From Gammaproteobacteria bacterium (lineage in GTDB: Bacteria > Pseudomonadota > Gammaproteobacteria > Steroidobacterales > Rariloculaceae), in contig JAJEFE010000008.1 of the NCBI GenBank assembly GCA_022820625.1, positions 1 to 64,000 on the forward strand: a stretch of DNA of 64,000 nt, given 5' to 3'. Shown in pieces: positions 1-8,650 of this stretch. Within the stretch, counting starts at the first letter, position 1. Each line of letters opens with the position of its first letter. The notes under the pieces were generated by a model. The model had not been told where the DNA came from. It saw only the letters and a list, made by a program, of their open reading frames with translations, and searched no databases. The translations under genes were made by a program, and so were the position numbers.

Positions 1-21
1 CGGCTGCAAATTCGCTCTCAT

Positions 22-93
22 CCGTCCCTTCGACCGCTCGATTTCGTCAAATATGACCCGATATTCTCCTCAATCGATCGATCGAAGGGACGG
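22..93. repeat. imperfect inverted repeat downstream of deacetylase gene
   Basis: Bases 22-42 and 73-93 are inverted copies of each other with two mismatches; the outer 12 bp (22-33 and 82-93) match perfectly. The repeat lies just past the stop codon of the minus-strand deacetylase gene. It could act as a transcription terminator or be an extragenic palindromic repeat. No T-run follows, so ordinary factor-independent termination is doubtful. Confidence 0.4.
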
Positions 94-137
94 CGATATC
101 GAATTTTCGCTTTCGCGATTTCCTACGGCGCAGCCTC

Positions 138-1040
138 CTAGCCTTCGGCTTCAATCTCCCGCCTGACCCATCGCGCGACCTCGGCATGGGTGGCGAACCA
201 GACGTCGCCCTTCGATCTTGCGTGCTCCACCAGCTTGTCGAGAATCCAGATTCGCGAGCGATACCCGATGACGAACGGGTGCATGACGAGTTGAAAAAGG
301 CCTCCGGATTCCCGGGCTGCGTCGAATTCCCGCTTGAAGATTCCGAACACGTCCTCCGGTGACATCCAGGGGCGGGTGGCGGGCTCGCGATTGAACATCA
401 GGTACACGGCATCGTCCCGAAGCCACTCCACCGGTACCTCGACCACACCCGTCGGCCGCCCATCCACCAACAGTTCGTAGCAGGCTTCGTCGGCCATGAG
501 GGAACTGTCATACTCCAGGCCGAGCTCCGCGACGATCTTGATCGTGTGGGGGCTCAGGTCCCAGTTTGCCGACCGAAAGCCGACAGGCGCTGCGCCGAGT
601 TGCTGCTCCAGTACGTCCCGGGCGCGTACAATCAATTCGCGTTCCGTCGCTTCGTCGAGTGTGGAGTTGTTCTCGTGAATCCACCCATGAATGCCCACTT
701 CGTGACCGGCCTCGGCAATGCGCCTCGTTTCGGTGGGATCGATCAGCGCGCACACCGCGGGTTCGAAGAAGCTGGCCGGGACATCGTGCCGGCGCAGCAA
801 GGCCAGTATTCGGGGAACCCCCACACGGCGACCGAATTCACCCCATGCCAGGCGGCCTACCGTACTGTGGCCCCTGCCCAGTTCGTACGTTTCGTGATCA
901 CAGTCGAAAGAAAGTGCGACCGCGCAACGGGCGCCGCCGGGCCAGGCGGAGGGCTGCAACGGCCGGCCGGCCCTGACGCGGCCTATCGCCCGGCGCCACG
1001 TTTTTTCGGGCCAGCGCCAAGGTTCCTCGTTCGGGTTCAT
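138..1040 (-). CDS. polysaccharide deacetylase family protein (CE4 fold)
   Basis: A 300-residue protein of the NodB/CE4 metal-dependent deacetylase family, which removes N- or O-acetyl groups from polysaccharides; some members act on small amides. Visible motifs are the SFDCDHE segment (catalytic and metal Asp), HGWIHENN (metal His pair), RSANWDLSP and a late QLVMHPF segment. There is no signal peptide, so it is probably cytoplasmic, as for the allantoinase-like PuuE and HpPgdA branches. The ATG at 1040 is preferred because the homologous part begins there; a longer reading adds 48 low-complexity residues that would cover the upstream control region. The substrate cannot be told. Confidence 0.8.
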   Translation of the reverse strand: MNPNEEPWRWPEKTWRRAIGRVRAGRPLQPSAWPGGARCAVALSFDCDHETYELGRGHSTVGRLAWGEFGRRVGVPRILALLRRHDVPASFFEPAVCALIDPTETRRIAEAGHEVGIHGWIHENNSTLDEATERELIVRARDVLEQQLGAAPVGFRSANWDLSPHTIKIVAELGLEYDSSLMADEACYELLVDGRPTGVVEVPVEWLRDDAVYLMFNREPATRPWMSPEDVFGIFKREFDAARESGGLFQLVMHPFVIGYRSRIWILDKLVEHARSKGDVWFATHAEVARWVRREIEAEG

Positions 1041-1078
1041 TCGCTGTTCGACGGAGCGCAGATTGCGGTAGGGTCGTA

Positions 1079-1098
1079 GTGTACAATTTTGCGTACAC
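1079..1098. promoter_or_regulatory. candidate operator, inverted GTGTAC repeat
   Basis: GTGTAC at 1079-1084 is mirrored by GTACAC at 1093-1098 across an 8-base AT-rich spacer. It sits in the 142-base gap between the divergent deacetylase and DUF885 genes. The form would suit a dimeric repressor of GntR type, but no such regulator is encoded nearby. Confidence 0.35.
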
Positions 1099-1182
1099 CT
1101 GTTCGCATCGCGATCATATTTCTCCGGCCGCAATGATCGGCCCGGCGGTGGTTTGACGGTCACCGGCAAGCAGGAAAACGAC

Positions 1183-2928
1183 ATGACCAGGACGCCTGAA
1201 CGATCCTACCGCACCCACGCGGCTACCGGGAGAATTTTCCTGCTGCTTCTGATGGGGTCATATGCAGTTTCCGCGGTATCACAGACGGCAGGTTCACCTC
1301 AAGGCTCACTCGTGGAGATCTTTCAGGCGGCGCAGGACCTGCGGCAGCCCGGAATCGTTGAAGGGATTCCGGATTTCTCGGCGGCCGCGGTCGAGCGGCA
1401 GAAGGCGGGACTGGCCGAACTCCGGTCCCGCTTCGACGGCCTGGACCCGGCAGGCTGGGAGATGTCCGACCAGGTCGACTACCTGATCGTCCGGTCGGAA
1501 CTGGACATGCTGGATTACAGTCTGCACGTCTACCGCGCCACGTCCCGAAGCCCCGCGTTCTACCTGTCGTCCATCTCGTCCTTCGGCATGTTGAGCGGCG
1601 CGGCGCTCAGCGGGCTCGGCCGGCTCGTGCAGCAACCGCCGCCGTTCACGGAAGCTCGCGCGGCCGAAATCGTCGCGCACATGAAGAGCGTCCCCGAAAT
1701 TCTCGAACAGGCGAAACGAAATCTGACGGAGCCGACGCGCGAGATGTCGGGTTGGGCCCTGGCCACATTGGCCGACGGACAGTCCGGGAGCAGGGCGTTT
1801 GCGGAAGGTCTCAGGCCCCATTTCCCGGCTGAGTGGGCTGGAGAACTGGATTCGGCGGCCGTCGAAATGGGAACCGCGCTCGAATCGTATCGGCTCTGGA
1901 TTGAGGAACGGTTGCCCGAAATGGTGGGTGCCCGTCCCATCGGGCGTGAGATGTACGACTGGATTCTGCGACGAATCTGGCTGTTGCCGTACGATGCCGA
2001 AGACATTCTCCGTCTGGGCGAGCAGGAATACGCGCGTTTCCTCGCCTTCACATCGTTTGAAGAGTCTCGCAATCGCGGCTTGCCGGCATTGGCGGGTGCG
2101 CTCTCGACTGCTGAATATGCGCGGCGCACGGAGGAGGAAGCCGGGGCGATTCGCCGCTTTCTTGAGGAAAAGGGCGCGCTCGACATACCGGACTACGTGG
2201 GACCGTATCGCCGCACGCAGATGCCCGACTACATTCAGGCCTTTTCCCTGTGGGCGGGCCTGAGCGGTTATTCGACTCCGGGCAACGGGGTGGTCAAGTA
2301 TTCGGTGCCCGAAGATCACCCCTACACCCGGACCTACTGGGAATCGATCATGCGGGTCGATCCAAGCACAAACATCTTCCACGATGGAATTCCCGGGCAC
2401 CATCTCCAGGGCATCGTGTCCGCACGTCACGCCTCTCCGATCCGGAGGGGTCACCGCGACCGCTTCAAGAGCGAGGGATGGTCGACCTACTGGGAAGAGA
2501 CGGCCATGCAGCTTGGCTACTATGACGAGCGGCCGAAGAGCCGTGAGCTCATCTACAATTTCATGCGCCTGCGCGCAATGCGCGTGATCGTGGACGTGAA
2601 AATGGCGCTTGGCGATATGACCGTCGATGAAGCGGTGACGGCGCTGATGACGATACCCATGGACCGGCGTATCGCGCGGGAGGAAGCCGACGACTTCTTC
2701 GCGGCGCCCACGGGTGGAATCGTGTACCTGATAGGCAAGCTGCAGATCGAGCGCCTCCTGGCCGAAAGACGGCAACAACTCGGCGCCGATTTCGACCTGG
2801 GCCGGTTTCACAACGATCTCGTTGCCGCGGCGTGGGTGCCCATCGAGCTCACGCGATGGGAGATGACCGGCAATGGAGAGAACGTGCAGCGCATGATCGA
2901 AGATCGGAGTCCGATGCCGCGCCCGTGA
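1183..2928 (+). CDS. exported DUF885 family protein
   Basis: A 581-residue protein of the DUF885 family, whose members are related to M32/M3-type metallopeptidases but mostly lack an assigned substrate. An N-terminal hydrophobic stretch (FLLLLMGSYAVSAVS) looks like a Sec signal peptide, so the protein is probably periplasmic. The family metal site appears as FHDGIPGHHLQ, with a downstream EGWSTYWEE segment that would supply the Glu ligand. The ATG at 1183 follows an AGGA ribosome site at 1172-1175 with good spacing; an in-frame TTG at 1153 is less likely. Its stop overlaps the GTG of the next gene, so the two are probably translated together. Confidence 0.85.
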   Translation: MTRTPERSYRTHAATGRIFLLLLMGSYAVSAVSQTAGSPQGSLVEIFQAAQDLRQPGIVEGIPDFSAAAVERQKAGLAELRSRFDGLDPAGWEMSDQVDYLIVRSELDMLDYSLHVYRATSRSPAFYLSSISSFGMLSGAALSGLGRLVQQPPPFTEARAAEIVAHMKSVPEILEQAKRNLTEPTREMSGWALATLADGQSGSRAFAEGLRPHFPAEWAGELDSAAVEMGTALESYRLWIEERLPEMVGARPIGREMYDWILRRIWLLPYDAEDILRLGEQEYARFLAFTSFEESRNRGLPALAGALSTAEYARRTEEEAGAIRRFLEEKGALDIPDYVGPYRRTQMPDYIQAFSLWAGLSGYSTPGNGVVKYSVPEDHPYTRTYWESIMRVDPSTNIFHDGIPGHHLQGIVSARHASPIRRGHRDRFKSEGWSTYWEETAMQLGYYDERPKSRELIYNFMRLRAMRVIVDVKMALGDMTVDEAVTALMTIPMDRRIAREEADDFFAAPTGGIVYLIGKLQIERLLAERRQQLGADFDLGRFHNDLVAAAWVPIELTRWEMTGNGENVQRMIEDRSPMPRP

Positions 2929-4082
2929 ACGACGAGCCGGGAAAAATCGCGCGTGGCGTCGTGGCAGCGGTGGTGCTGCTCCCGATGCTCGTCACCGGCC
3001 AGCAGGTCCCGCCGGACGAGATCATCCTGAGCGACGCGGCTTCGTTTCGGCTGGAGGAAGTCGCGGACGGCCTGCAGGTTCCCTGGGCCATCGCGTTTCT
3101 GCCGGGAAACCGGGCGTTGATCAGCGAGCGTGCCGCCGGCCGCATTCGTCTCGTCGATCTGGCCGATGGCACGATGGAGGCCCCTGCCGGGGGCCCGGAC
3201 GATGTGTTCATCAAGGACAACGGTGGGATGCTGGATGTCGTGCTGCACCCGGCTTTCGACGATAACGGCTGGGTGTACTACTGCTACACCGCCGGCGACC
3301 TGCAATTGAGCACCACGGTGGTGGAACGGGTTCGGCTGACGGAGGGGCGATTCGCGGATCGCGAAAGGCTGTTCGCGGCACAGCCCTGGTATCACAATTC
3401 CATCGTGTACGGATGCCGGCTCGCGTTCAGCGGCGAGTACCTGTTCATTTCCATGGGGGAACGGTGGGACCTGAGGCACCTGGCCCAAAGCCCCGGCACG
3501 CACCTCGGTAAGATTCTTCGGGTCCATCACGACGGGAGTGCGCCGGCCGACAATCCCTTTGCCGATGTCCCGGGCGCCTTGCCGGAAGTCTGGGCGCTCG
3601 GCAGCCGCAACGCGCAGGGACTCACCGTTCACCCGGACACCGGAGAACTCTGGTCGCACGAGCACGGCCCCATGGGTGGCGATGAAATCAACGTCATCGA
3701 ACCCGGCCGAAACTATGGATGGCCAATCATCACCTACGGGCTGGAATACAGCGGTGAGCCCGTCGGCGAGGGTCTGACGGAGTACGCGGGCATGGAGCAG
3801 CCGCTCCATACGTATATTCCGTCGATCGCACCGTCCGACATGGTGTTCTACACGGGTTCCGCTTTCCCGCAGTGGCAGGGCGATCTGTTTATCGGTGCGC
3901 TGGCGGGGACGCATATCAACCGGCTCGTGATCGACGGCAGAGACGTTGTTCACGAGGAAAGGCTTCTGCACGGCAGGGGCTGGCGTATTCCCTTCGTCAA
4001 ACAGGGGCCTGACGACCTGATCTATTTCGGCACCGGCATGGGCACGGTCTATCGCCTCGTGCCGGCTGCTGCCGATCGGTGA
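2925..4082 (+). CDS. PQQ-dependent sugar dehydrogenase (soluble GDH/YliI-like)
   Basis: A 385-residue beta-propeller protein of the soluble aldose sugar dehydrogenase family, which oxidises sugars in the periplasm using pyrroloquinoline quinone. Family segments seen include VPWAIAFLPG, GGMLDVVLHP, LGSRNAQGL, HEHGPMGGDEIN and NYGWPIITYG; the last two line the calcium/PQQ site in the family. The N-terminus (RGVVAAVVLLPMLVTGQQ) is a plausible signal peptide. The GTG at 2925 is chosen because it overlaps the preceding stop and puts the signal peptide at the start. The SDR gene begins directly after its stop, making an operon of 1183-5373. Whether PQQ is made by the host is not visible here. Confidence 0.85.
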   Translation: MNDEPGKIARGVVAAVVLLPMLVTGQQVPPDEIILSDAASFRLEEVADGLQVPWAIAFLPGNRALISERAAGRIRLVDLADGTMEAPAGGPDDVFIKDNGGMLDVVLHPAFDDNGWVYYCYTAGDLQLSTTVVERVRLTEGRFADRERLFAAQPWYHNSIVYGCRLAFSGEYLFISMGERWDLRHLAQSPGTHLGKILRVHHDGSAPADNPFADVPGALPEVWALGSRNAQGLTVHPDTGELWSHEHGPMGGDEINVIEPGRNYGWPIITYGLEYSGEPVGEGLTEYAGMEQPLHTYIPSIAPSDMVFYTGSAFPQWQGDLFIGALAGTHINRLVIDGRDVVHEERLLHGRGWRIPFVKQGPDDLIYFGTGMGTVYRLVPAAADR

Positions 4083-4868
4083 ATGGCGATCGTGGCGAGC
4101 CTGGACGACAAGACAATCCTCCTGACAGGCGCGTCGCAGGGGATCGGCGCCGCAACGGCGCGCGTGCTCTGCCGGGACGGCGCCCGCTTGATCGCTCACC
4201 ACCAGGGCCGGGAAGACGACCGCGAGAAGGCGCGCGAATTGCTTCGTGAGGTCCCCTCGGATCGCAAACACTTCGTGTCGGGCGACTTCAAAGACGACGC
4301 GGTCGTGGAGCAGGTCTGGAGGGATGCCGTGGCCTGGCGCGGCCACATCGACGTGGTCGTGCTGAACGCCGCGATGATGGAGCCGCGCGGCGGATTCGAT
4401 GACCCGGAAGAGGAATGGAACGCTGCCTGGCGCCGCCACTACCAGGTCAACGTGCAGGCGCCCGCGCGGCTGATGCGTGCAGCGGTGCGGCATTTTCGCA
4501 CCCGAGGCACGGGCGTGATCATCCTCATGTCCAGTTGGGTCGCGCAGCGCGGGGCGGCCAATCCGAAGATGCTGGCCTACGCCGCGTCCAAAGCCGCCAT
4601 AAAGGCGGTGGCGCAGTCCGTGGCGCGAGCCCATGCGCAAGAAGGAATCTACACCTACATCATCGCCCCCGGAATCGTCAGCACCCGGATGTCGGTGGAT
4701 TTCGCGAAATTGCAGGGTGGCATACAGGGAGTGACCGATACGCTCGCCATGCGTGAATGGGTGCCGCCGGAGGAGCTGGGCAAGCTGATCGCATTTCTGG
4801 CTCAGGGGACCCATCGCCACCTGACGGGCGCAACCCTCGATGTCAACGGGGCAACCTATATTCGGTGA
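4083..4868 (+). CDS. short-chain dehydrogenase/reductase
   Basis: A 261-residue classical SDR, an NAD(P)-dependent oxidoreductase of the cytoplasm. It shows the cofactor loop TGASQGIG (residues 15-22), NAA (95-97), catalytic Ser150/151, Tyr166 and Lys170 (YAASK), and the PG turn at 196-197. His39-His40 after the second strand replaces the acidic residue usual in NAD-specific enzymes, so NADP use is possible. The ATG abuts the preceding stop with no gap. The substrate is unknown; operon partners are a sugar dehydrogenase and a SnoaL-like protein. Confidence 0.88.
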   Translation: MAIVASLDDKTILLTGASQGIGAATARVLCRDGARLIAHHQGREDDREKARELLREVPSDRKHFVSGDFKDDAVVEQVWRDAVAWRGHIDVVVLNAAMMEPRGGFDDPEEEWNAAWRRHYQVNVQAPARLMRAAVRHFRTRGTGVIILMSSWVAQRGAANPKMLAYAASKAAIKAVAQSVARAHAQEGIYTYIIAPGIVSTRMSVDFAKLQGGIQGVTDTLAMREWVPPEELGKLIAFLAQGTHRHLTGATLDVNGATYIR

Positions 4869-4881
4869 AAAAGCACTGGTC

Positions 4882-5373
4882 ATGAGCGAACAACCGGATC
4901 GGAGATTGGCGGATCGCCAGGCAATCACCGACGTGCTGGTGGAGTACTGCTGCGCGCTTGACGTCATGGATCTGCCGGCGCTGGCGGCGCTGTTCACCGA
5001 CGATTGCGTCGTGGAATACGGTCCGGGCGAATTCCTGCAATGCCATGGTTCCGCGGCGCTCGGGAAATCTCTGGAGCGCATGTGGCGGTGGTCGCGGACG
5101 TCCCATCACCTGTCCAACGTGGTGATCCGGTTTGACGGCAGGGACGCGGCCTTTTCCCGCAGCTACGTGCACGCCTGGCACGAACGCCCGGACGGGTCGA
5201 CGGCGACGATTTTCGGCCAGTACCGTGACCGCTTCGTTCGTCAGGAGCAGCTCTGGCGCATCGCCGAACGGCGAATGCTCATGAACGGCTGCGACGCCGG
5301 CTTCACGGTCGACATCAATCGTCTGGAGCGCAGGCCGCCACCGCCGGGCTGGAGGGCGCCCGACATGGATTGA
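4882..5373 (+). CDS. SnoaL-like / NTF2-fold protein
   Basis: A 163-residue small alpha+beta protein with the NTF2/SnoaL-like pattern: an opening helix (RQAITDVLVEYCCALDVMD), LFTDDCVVEYG and a terminal YRDRFVRQEQLWRIAERR strand region. Members include small-ring isomerases, dehydratases and subunits of ring oxygenases. The ATG at 4882 lies 13 bases after the SDR stop; an upstream in-frame ATG at 4840 would overlap the SDR gene by 29 bases. Function cannot be assigned beyond the fold. Confidence 0.75.
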   Translation: MSEQPDRRLADRQAITDVLVEYCCALDVMDLPALAALFTDDCVVEYGPGEFLQCHGSAALGKSLERMWRWSRTSHHLSNVVIRFDGRDAAFSRSYVHAWHERPDGSTATIFGQYRDRFVRQEQLWRIAERRMLMNGCDAGFTVDINRLERRPPPPGWRAPDMD

Positions 5374-5553
5374 AAACTGTGCCTTGATGCGCGATTGCCC
5401 TGATGGTCTGACCAGGCTCGAGGTCCGGATTGACAAGGGATTCTCAGGAAACCGGCATTTCATTTCGATGCGACGACGGAGAGATCCGGTGCCGCGCCGG
5501 CGTGTCCCTCGCGACTGCGCTGGATGGTGCGGGCGAGTCGGTGTTCCGGTTTC

Positions 5554-6723
5554 TCAGGACGCGATTGCGGATTCCGGCGCCGCCTCTGCCTCCGCCAGCG
5601 GCACATTCCACGCGTCGTAACCGTACAGCCAGCCGGTGTCCTGGTCGCCGCCCTGCATCCAGGTGTTGGCGCTTGAGATGGCCTGGATTTTCGAAGTGCG
5701 CGGTTTTCGTGTCGCCTCGTAACATCGGAACGCTCCCTCGAGATCGTCGCCCTCGAAGGCCTCGATACAGCGCGCCAGTACTGCGGCATCCTCGATGGCG
5801 GTGGCGGCGCCCTGGGCCATGTAGGGGGTCATGGGGTGGCAGGCGTCGCCCAGCAACACGACGCGGCCGTCGCTCCACCGCGGCAGCGGCTCGCGCTCCA
5901 GGATCGCCCACTTGTGGCAGTCCGGGCAGGCTGCGAGCACGGCGCGAACGTCGGGATGGAAGCCCTCGTAAGCCGCGCGGACTTCCTCCACCTCGCCCTT
6001 CGCGGACCAGGACTCGGGCGTCAGCCAGTCCGCCGGTTCCGGGACGCTGGTGACGAAATAGACTTCGCTCTTCGTCGCGGTAACGTAGTAGATGACGATG
6101 TGCCGGTCCACGCCCCACCACTTGGTGCGGGACGGACCCAGGTCCAGTCCCTTGAGCCGTCCGGAGGGGAAGACGGCGCGGTAGGCGATGCGGCCCTTGT
6201 GGACCGGTTGGTCGGGTCCAAGAACCAGTTCGCGCACCAGCGAATGCACCCCGTCGGCGCCCACTACCGCGTCGGCGACCGCGTGGCCGCCGTCGGCAAA
6301 TGCCAGCCGAACGCCCTGGGCCGACTGATCGAGACCCACCAGCTCCCGGTCGAAATGAATGATATCCGCCGGCACGGCACTTGCCAGGGCATCGGTCAGG
6401 TCAGCGCGGTGCATGCACAGGTACGGTGCGCCGAACAGGTCCTCCGGCATCGGCAGTTCCCTGAGGACCCGGCCCGTATCCCATTCCCGGTTGAGGTGGG
6501 AAAAGGGTCTGAACGAGGTCCGGCGCAGCGAGTCCTCGACGCCGATCCCGCGCAGCACCTTCATGGAGTTGGGCATCATCTGGATGCCGGCGCCCACCCG
6601 GGCAAACCGCGTTGCCTGCTCGTAGACGTCGACCTTCATGCCGACCCGCAGCAGGGTTGCTGCCGCGGCGAGACCGCCCATGCCGGCGCCGACAATGGCG
6701 ATCGAGCGTTGACGGGTGGGCAT
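5554..6723 (-). CDS. FAD-dependent aromatic monooxygenase, NicC-like
   Basis: A 389-residue class A flavoprotein hydroxylase. It has the FAD motif GAGMGG (12-17), the DG motif near VVGADGVHS and the GD motif LLGDACHPMTPYMAQGA. From memory of the family, the spacing and segments such as KWWGVDRH, YFVTSVPEP and the C-terminal SSANTW...WLYGYD closely resemble 6-hydroxynicotinate 3-monooxygenase NicC. The His that NicC has in its GAGIH segment (His47) is Gln48 here, so the substrate may differ. No other nicotinate genes are nearby. It is divergent from the amidohydrolase at 6822. Confidence 0.82.
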   Translation of the reverse strand: MPTRQRSIAIVGAGMGGLAAAATLLRVGMKVDVYEQATRFARVGAGIQMMPNSMKVLRGIGVEDSLRRTSFRPFSHLNREWDTGRVLRELPMPEDLFGAPYLCMHRADLTDALASAVPADIIHFDRELVGLDQSAQGVRLAFADGGHAVADAVVGADGVHSLVRELVLGPDQPVHKGRIAYRAVFPSGRLKGLDLGPSRTKWWGVDRHIVIYYVTATKSEVYFVTSVPEPADWLTPESWSAKGEVEEVRAAYEGFHPDVRAVLAACPDCHKWAILEREPLPRWSDGRVVLLGDACHPMTPYMAQGAATAIEDAAVLARCIEAFEGDDLEGAFRCYEATRKPRTSKIQAISSANTWMQGGDQDTGWLYGYDAWNVPLAEAEAAPESAIAS

Positions 6724-6821
6724 ACCGGTTGAATCCTGCGGGCGGACTCTGGATTATACGGTTGCCGGTGCGATCCCCTCGGGACGTACCGGATTCGGCA
6801 ACGGCTCCGGGGAGGAGAACG

Positions 6822-8516
6822 ATGAGCACGGTTCGGGCATTGATTGCGGTGCCGGTGGCACTGGTCCTGGGTCTCGGTCTGTTGAACGCACAGGAAGCAC
6901 CCGACCGGATCTTCATCAACGGCAAGATCGTCACCGTGGACGACTATTTCTCCATTCAGGAGGCCGTCGCAGTGCGCGGGGAGCGATTCCTGGCCACCGG
7001 CAGCAGTGAGGAAATACAGGCGTTGGCGGACGCCGATACCGCCGTCACGGACCTCGGCGGGCGCACCGTTATTCCGGGGCTCATCGACAACCACAACCAC
7101 GTCATCCGCGCCACGGAGTACTGGCCCAACGAGGCCCGCCTGGACGGCGTCACCAGCCGCGCCGAGGCGCTTGCGATTCTGCGGGCCAAGGCGGACGCGC
7201 TGCCGGAAGGCATGTGGTTGATGTCCCTGGGCGGCTGGAGCGAGGCGCAGTTCCTCGACAGTCAGGAAGATTTCGCGCTCGCGGAGCTGGACGCGCTGGC
7301 GCCGGTCCGGCCGGCCTTCGTTCAGGCGCTCTACAGCCACGCCTACGTGAATACCGCCTGGTTCGAGGCCATGGGCATTCCGCTCAGCGCAACCGCCGAC
7401 CAGCAGGCCGCGGCGGAGGGTCTGGCGGCACGGGTCGTGCGCGATGGGAACGGTCGGGCAACGGGCCGGCTCAACGGCGGCTTCCCCATGGTCGAAGAGG
7501 CTTTGCAGGGCTTCCCGCCGGTTTCCCCCGAAGCGCAGGTCGAAGCCGTCAAGACGGCGTTCTCGCACCTCAACAGCATCGGGCTCACGGCAGTCTACGA
7601 TCCCGCCGGCGTCGGCATTCGCCGCGAGGGCTATGCCCGGATTCGGGAGATTGCGGCGGATGGGGAGTTGACGCTGCGCGTCTACCACACGCTCGGCGGC
7701 AGCATGCCGCGGACCCCGCAGGATGCGCAGAATCTCATCGCCGAAATCGAGGCGTCCAAACCCTTCCAGGGCGATGACTTCGTGGACCTGATCGCGGTCG
7801 GGGAAATCTACTACGCACCCTTCCACTGGGACGGGACCATCAACCCGATCATTCCGGGCGACGAGGATGTCCACTGGGCCAGGGAGATCCTGCTGGCCGG
7901 CGCCCGGGGCGGGTGGTCGGTGCAGACCCATGCCACACAACCCGAAACCATCGGCCATTTGCTGGATCTTGTGGAAGAGGTGGATGCCGTCCATCCCGTG
8001 CGTCCGCTTCGCTGGACCATCACCCACGCCGACAACATCACCGCCGGGCAACTCGAACGCGTCCGGCGCCTGGGCATGAACGTCCAGTTGCGCAGCAACA
8101 TGGTGATGGGCGGGCGCGAGCCGGTATTCGAGCAATTCGGTGACGCGGCCTACCACATGCCGCCCTTGCGCATGGCCCAGGAGAGCGGCGTCTCCTACGG
8201 CCTGGGAACCGACGGCACCAAGGCCGCGCAGATCGATCCCTTCGTCACCCTTTGGTGGGCGATCACCGGCAAGGCGCTCAACGGCGAGGTCATCCAGCAC
8301 CAGACCCTGACGCGGGAGGAGGCCCTGATCGCCACCACCCGGGCCAATGCGCACCTGATGTTCATGGAGCAGGACATCGGCGCGATCAAGCCGGGGCTGC
8401 TGGCCGACATGGTGGTGCTGGACCGGGATTACCTGACCGTTCCGGAGGACGAGATCAAGGAGATTCGCCCCGTGGCCACCATGGTGGGAGGGAGGATCGT
8501 TTACGGTGAACTGTGA
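6822..8516 (+). CDS. exported amidohydrolase, YtcJ-like
   Basis: A 564-residue amidohydrolase of the amidohydrolase_3/YtcJ group, a TIM-barrel metal-dependent hydrolase. It has a signal peptide (ALIAVPVALVLGLGLLNAQ), the opening beta-sandwich (DRIFINGKIVTVDDYFS), the DNHNHV metal motif at the start of the barrel, later His residues in VQTHATQPE and ITHADNI, and the terminal GLGTDGT segment with the catalytic Asp. The ATG at 6822 is fixed by a strong GGAGGAG site at 6811-6817. The usual activity is hydrolysis of an N-acyl, carbamate-like or cyclic amide substrate; the true one is unknown. Confidence 0.85.
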   Translation: MSTVRALIAVPVALVLGLGLLNAQEAPDRIFINGKIVTVDDYFSIQEAVAVRGERFLATGSSEEIQALADADTAVTDLGGRTVIPGLIDNHNHVIRATEYWPNEARLDGVTSRAEALAILRAKADALPEGMWLMSLGGWSEAQFLDSQEDFALAELDALAPVRPAFVQALYSHAYVNTAWFEAMGIPLSATADQQAAAEGLAARVVRDGNGRATGRLNGGFPMVEEALQGFPPVSPEAQVEAVKTAFSHLNSIGLTAVYDPAGVGIRREGYARIREIAADGELTLRVYHTLGGSMPRTPQDAQNLIAEIEASKPFQGDDFVDLIAVGEIYYAPFHWDGTINPIIPGDEDVHWAREILLAGARGGWSVQTHATQPETIGHLLDLVEEVDAVHPVRPLRWTITHADNITAGQLERVRRLGMNVQLRSNMVMGGREPVFEQFGDAAYHMPPLRMAQESGVSYGLGTDGTKAAQIDPFVTLWWAITGKALNGEVIQHQTLTREEALIATTRANAHLMFMEQDIGAIKPGLLADMVVLDRDYLTVPEDEIKEIRPVATMVGGRIVYGEL

Positions 8517-8650
8517 CGCCGGTTCGGCTCGACAGGTGGATCGAATGCGTCGGTCATGAAGGCAATTCGTTATTTCCGGTGGAGACTGTAGCGGTCATGT
8601 GGGGGCTGTCGAAGTGGCGTGGGTGTCCGTGATTCGCACGTAACCGGCCG

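Noticed and set aside
2808-5081. 757-codon minus-strand frame opposite the sugar dehydrogenase and SDR genes
   Set aside because: It crosses two well-supported genes and their junction, with no protein-like composition.
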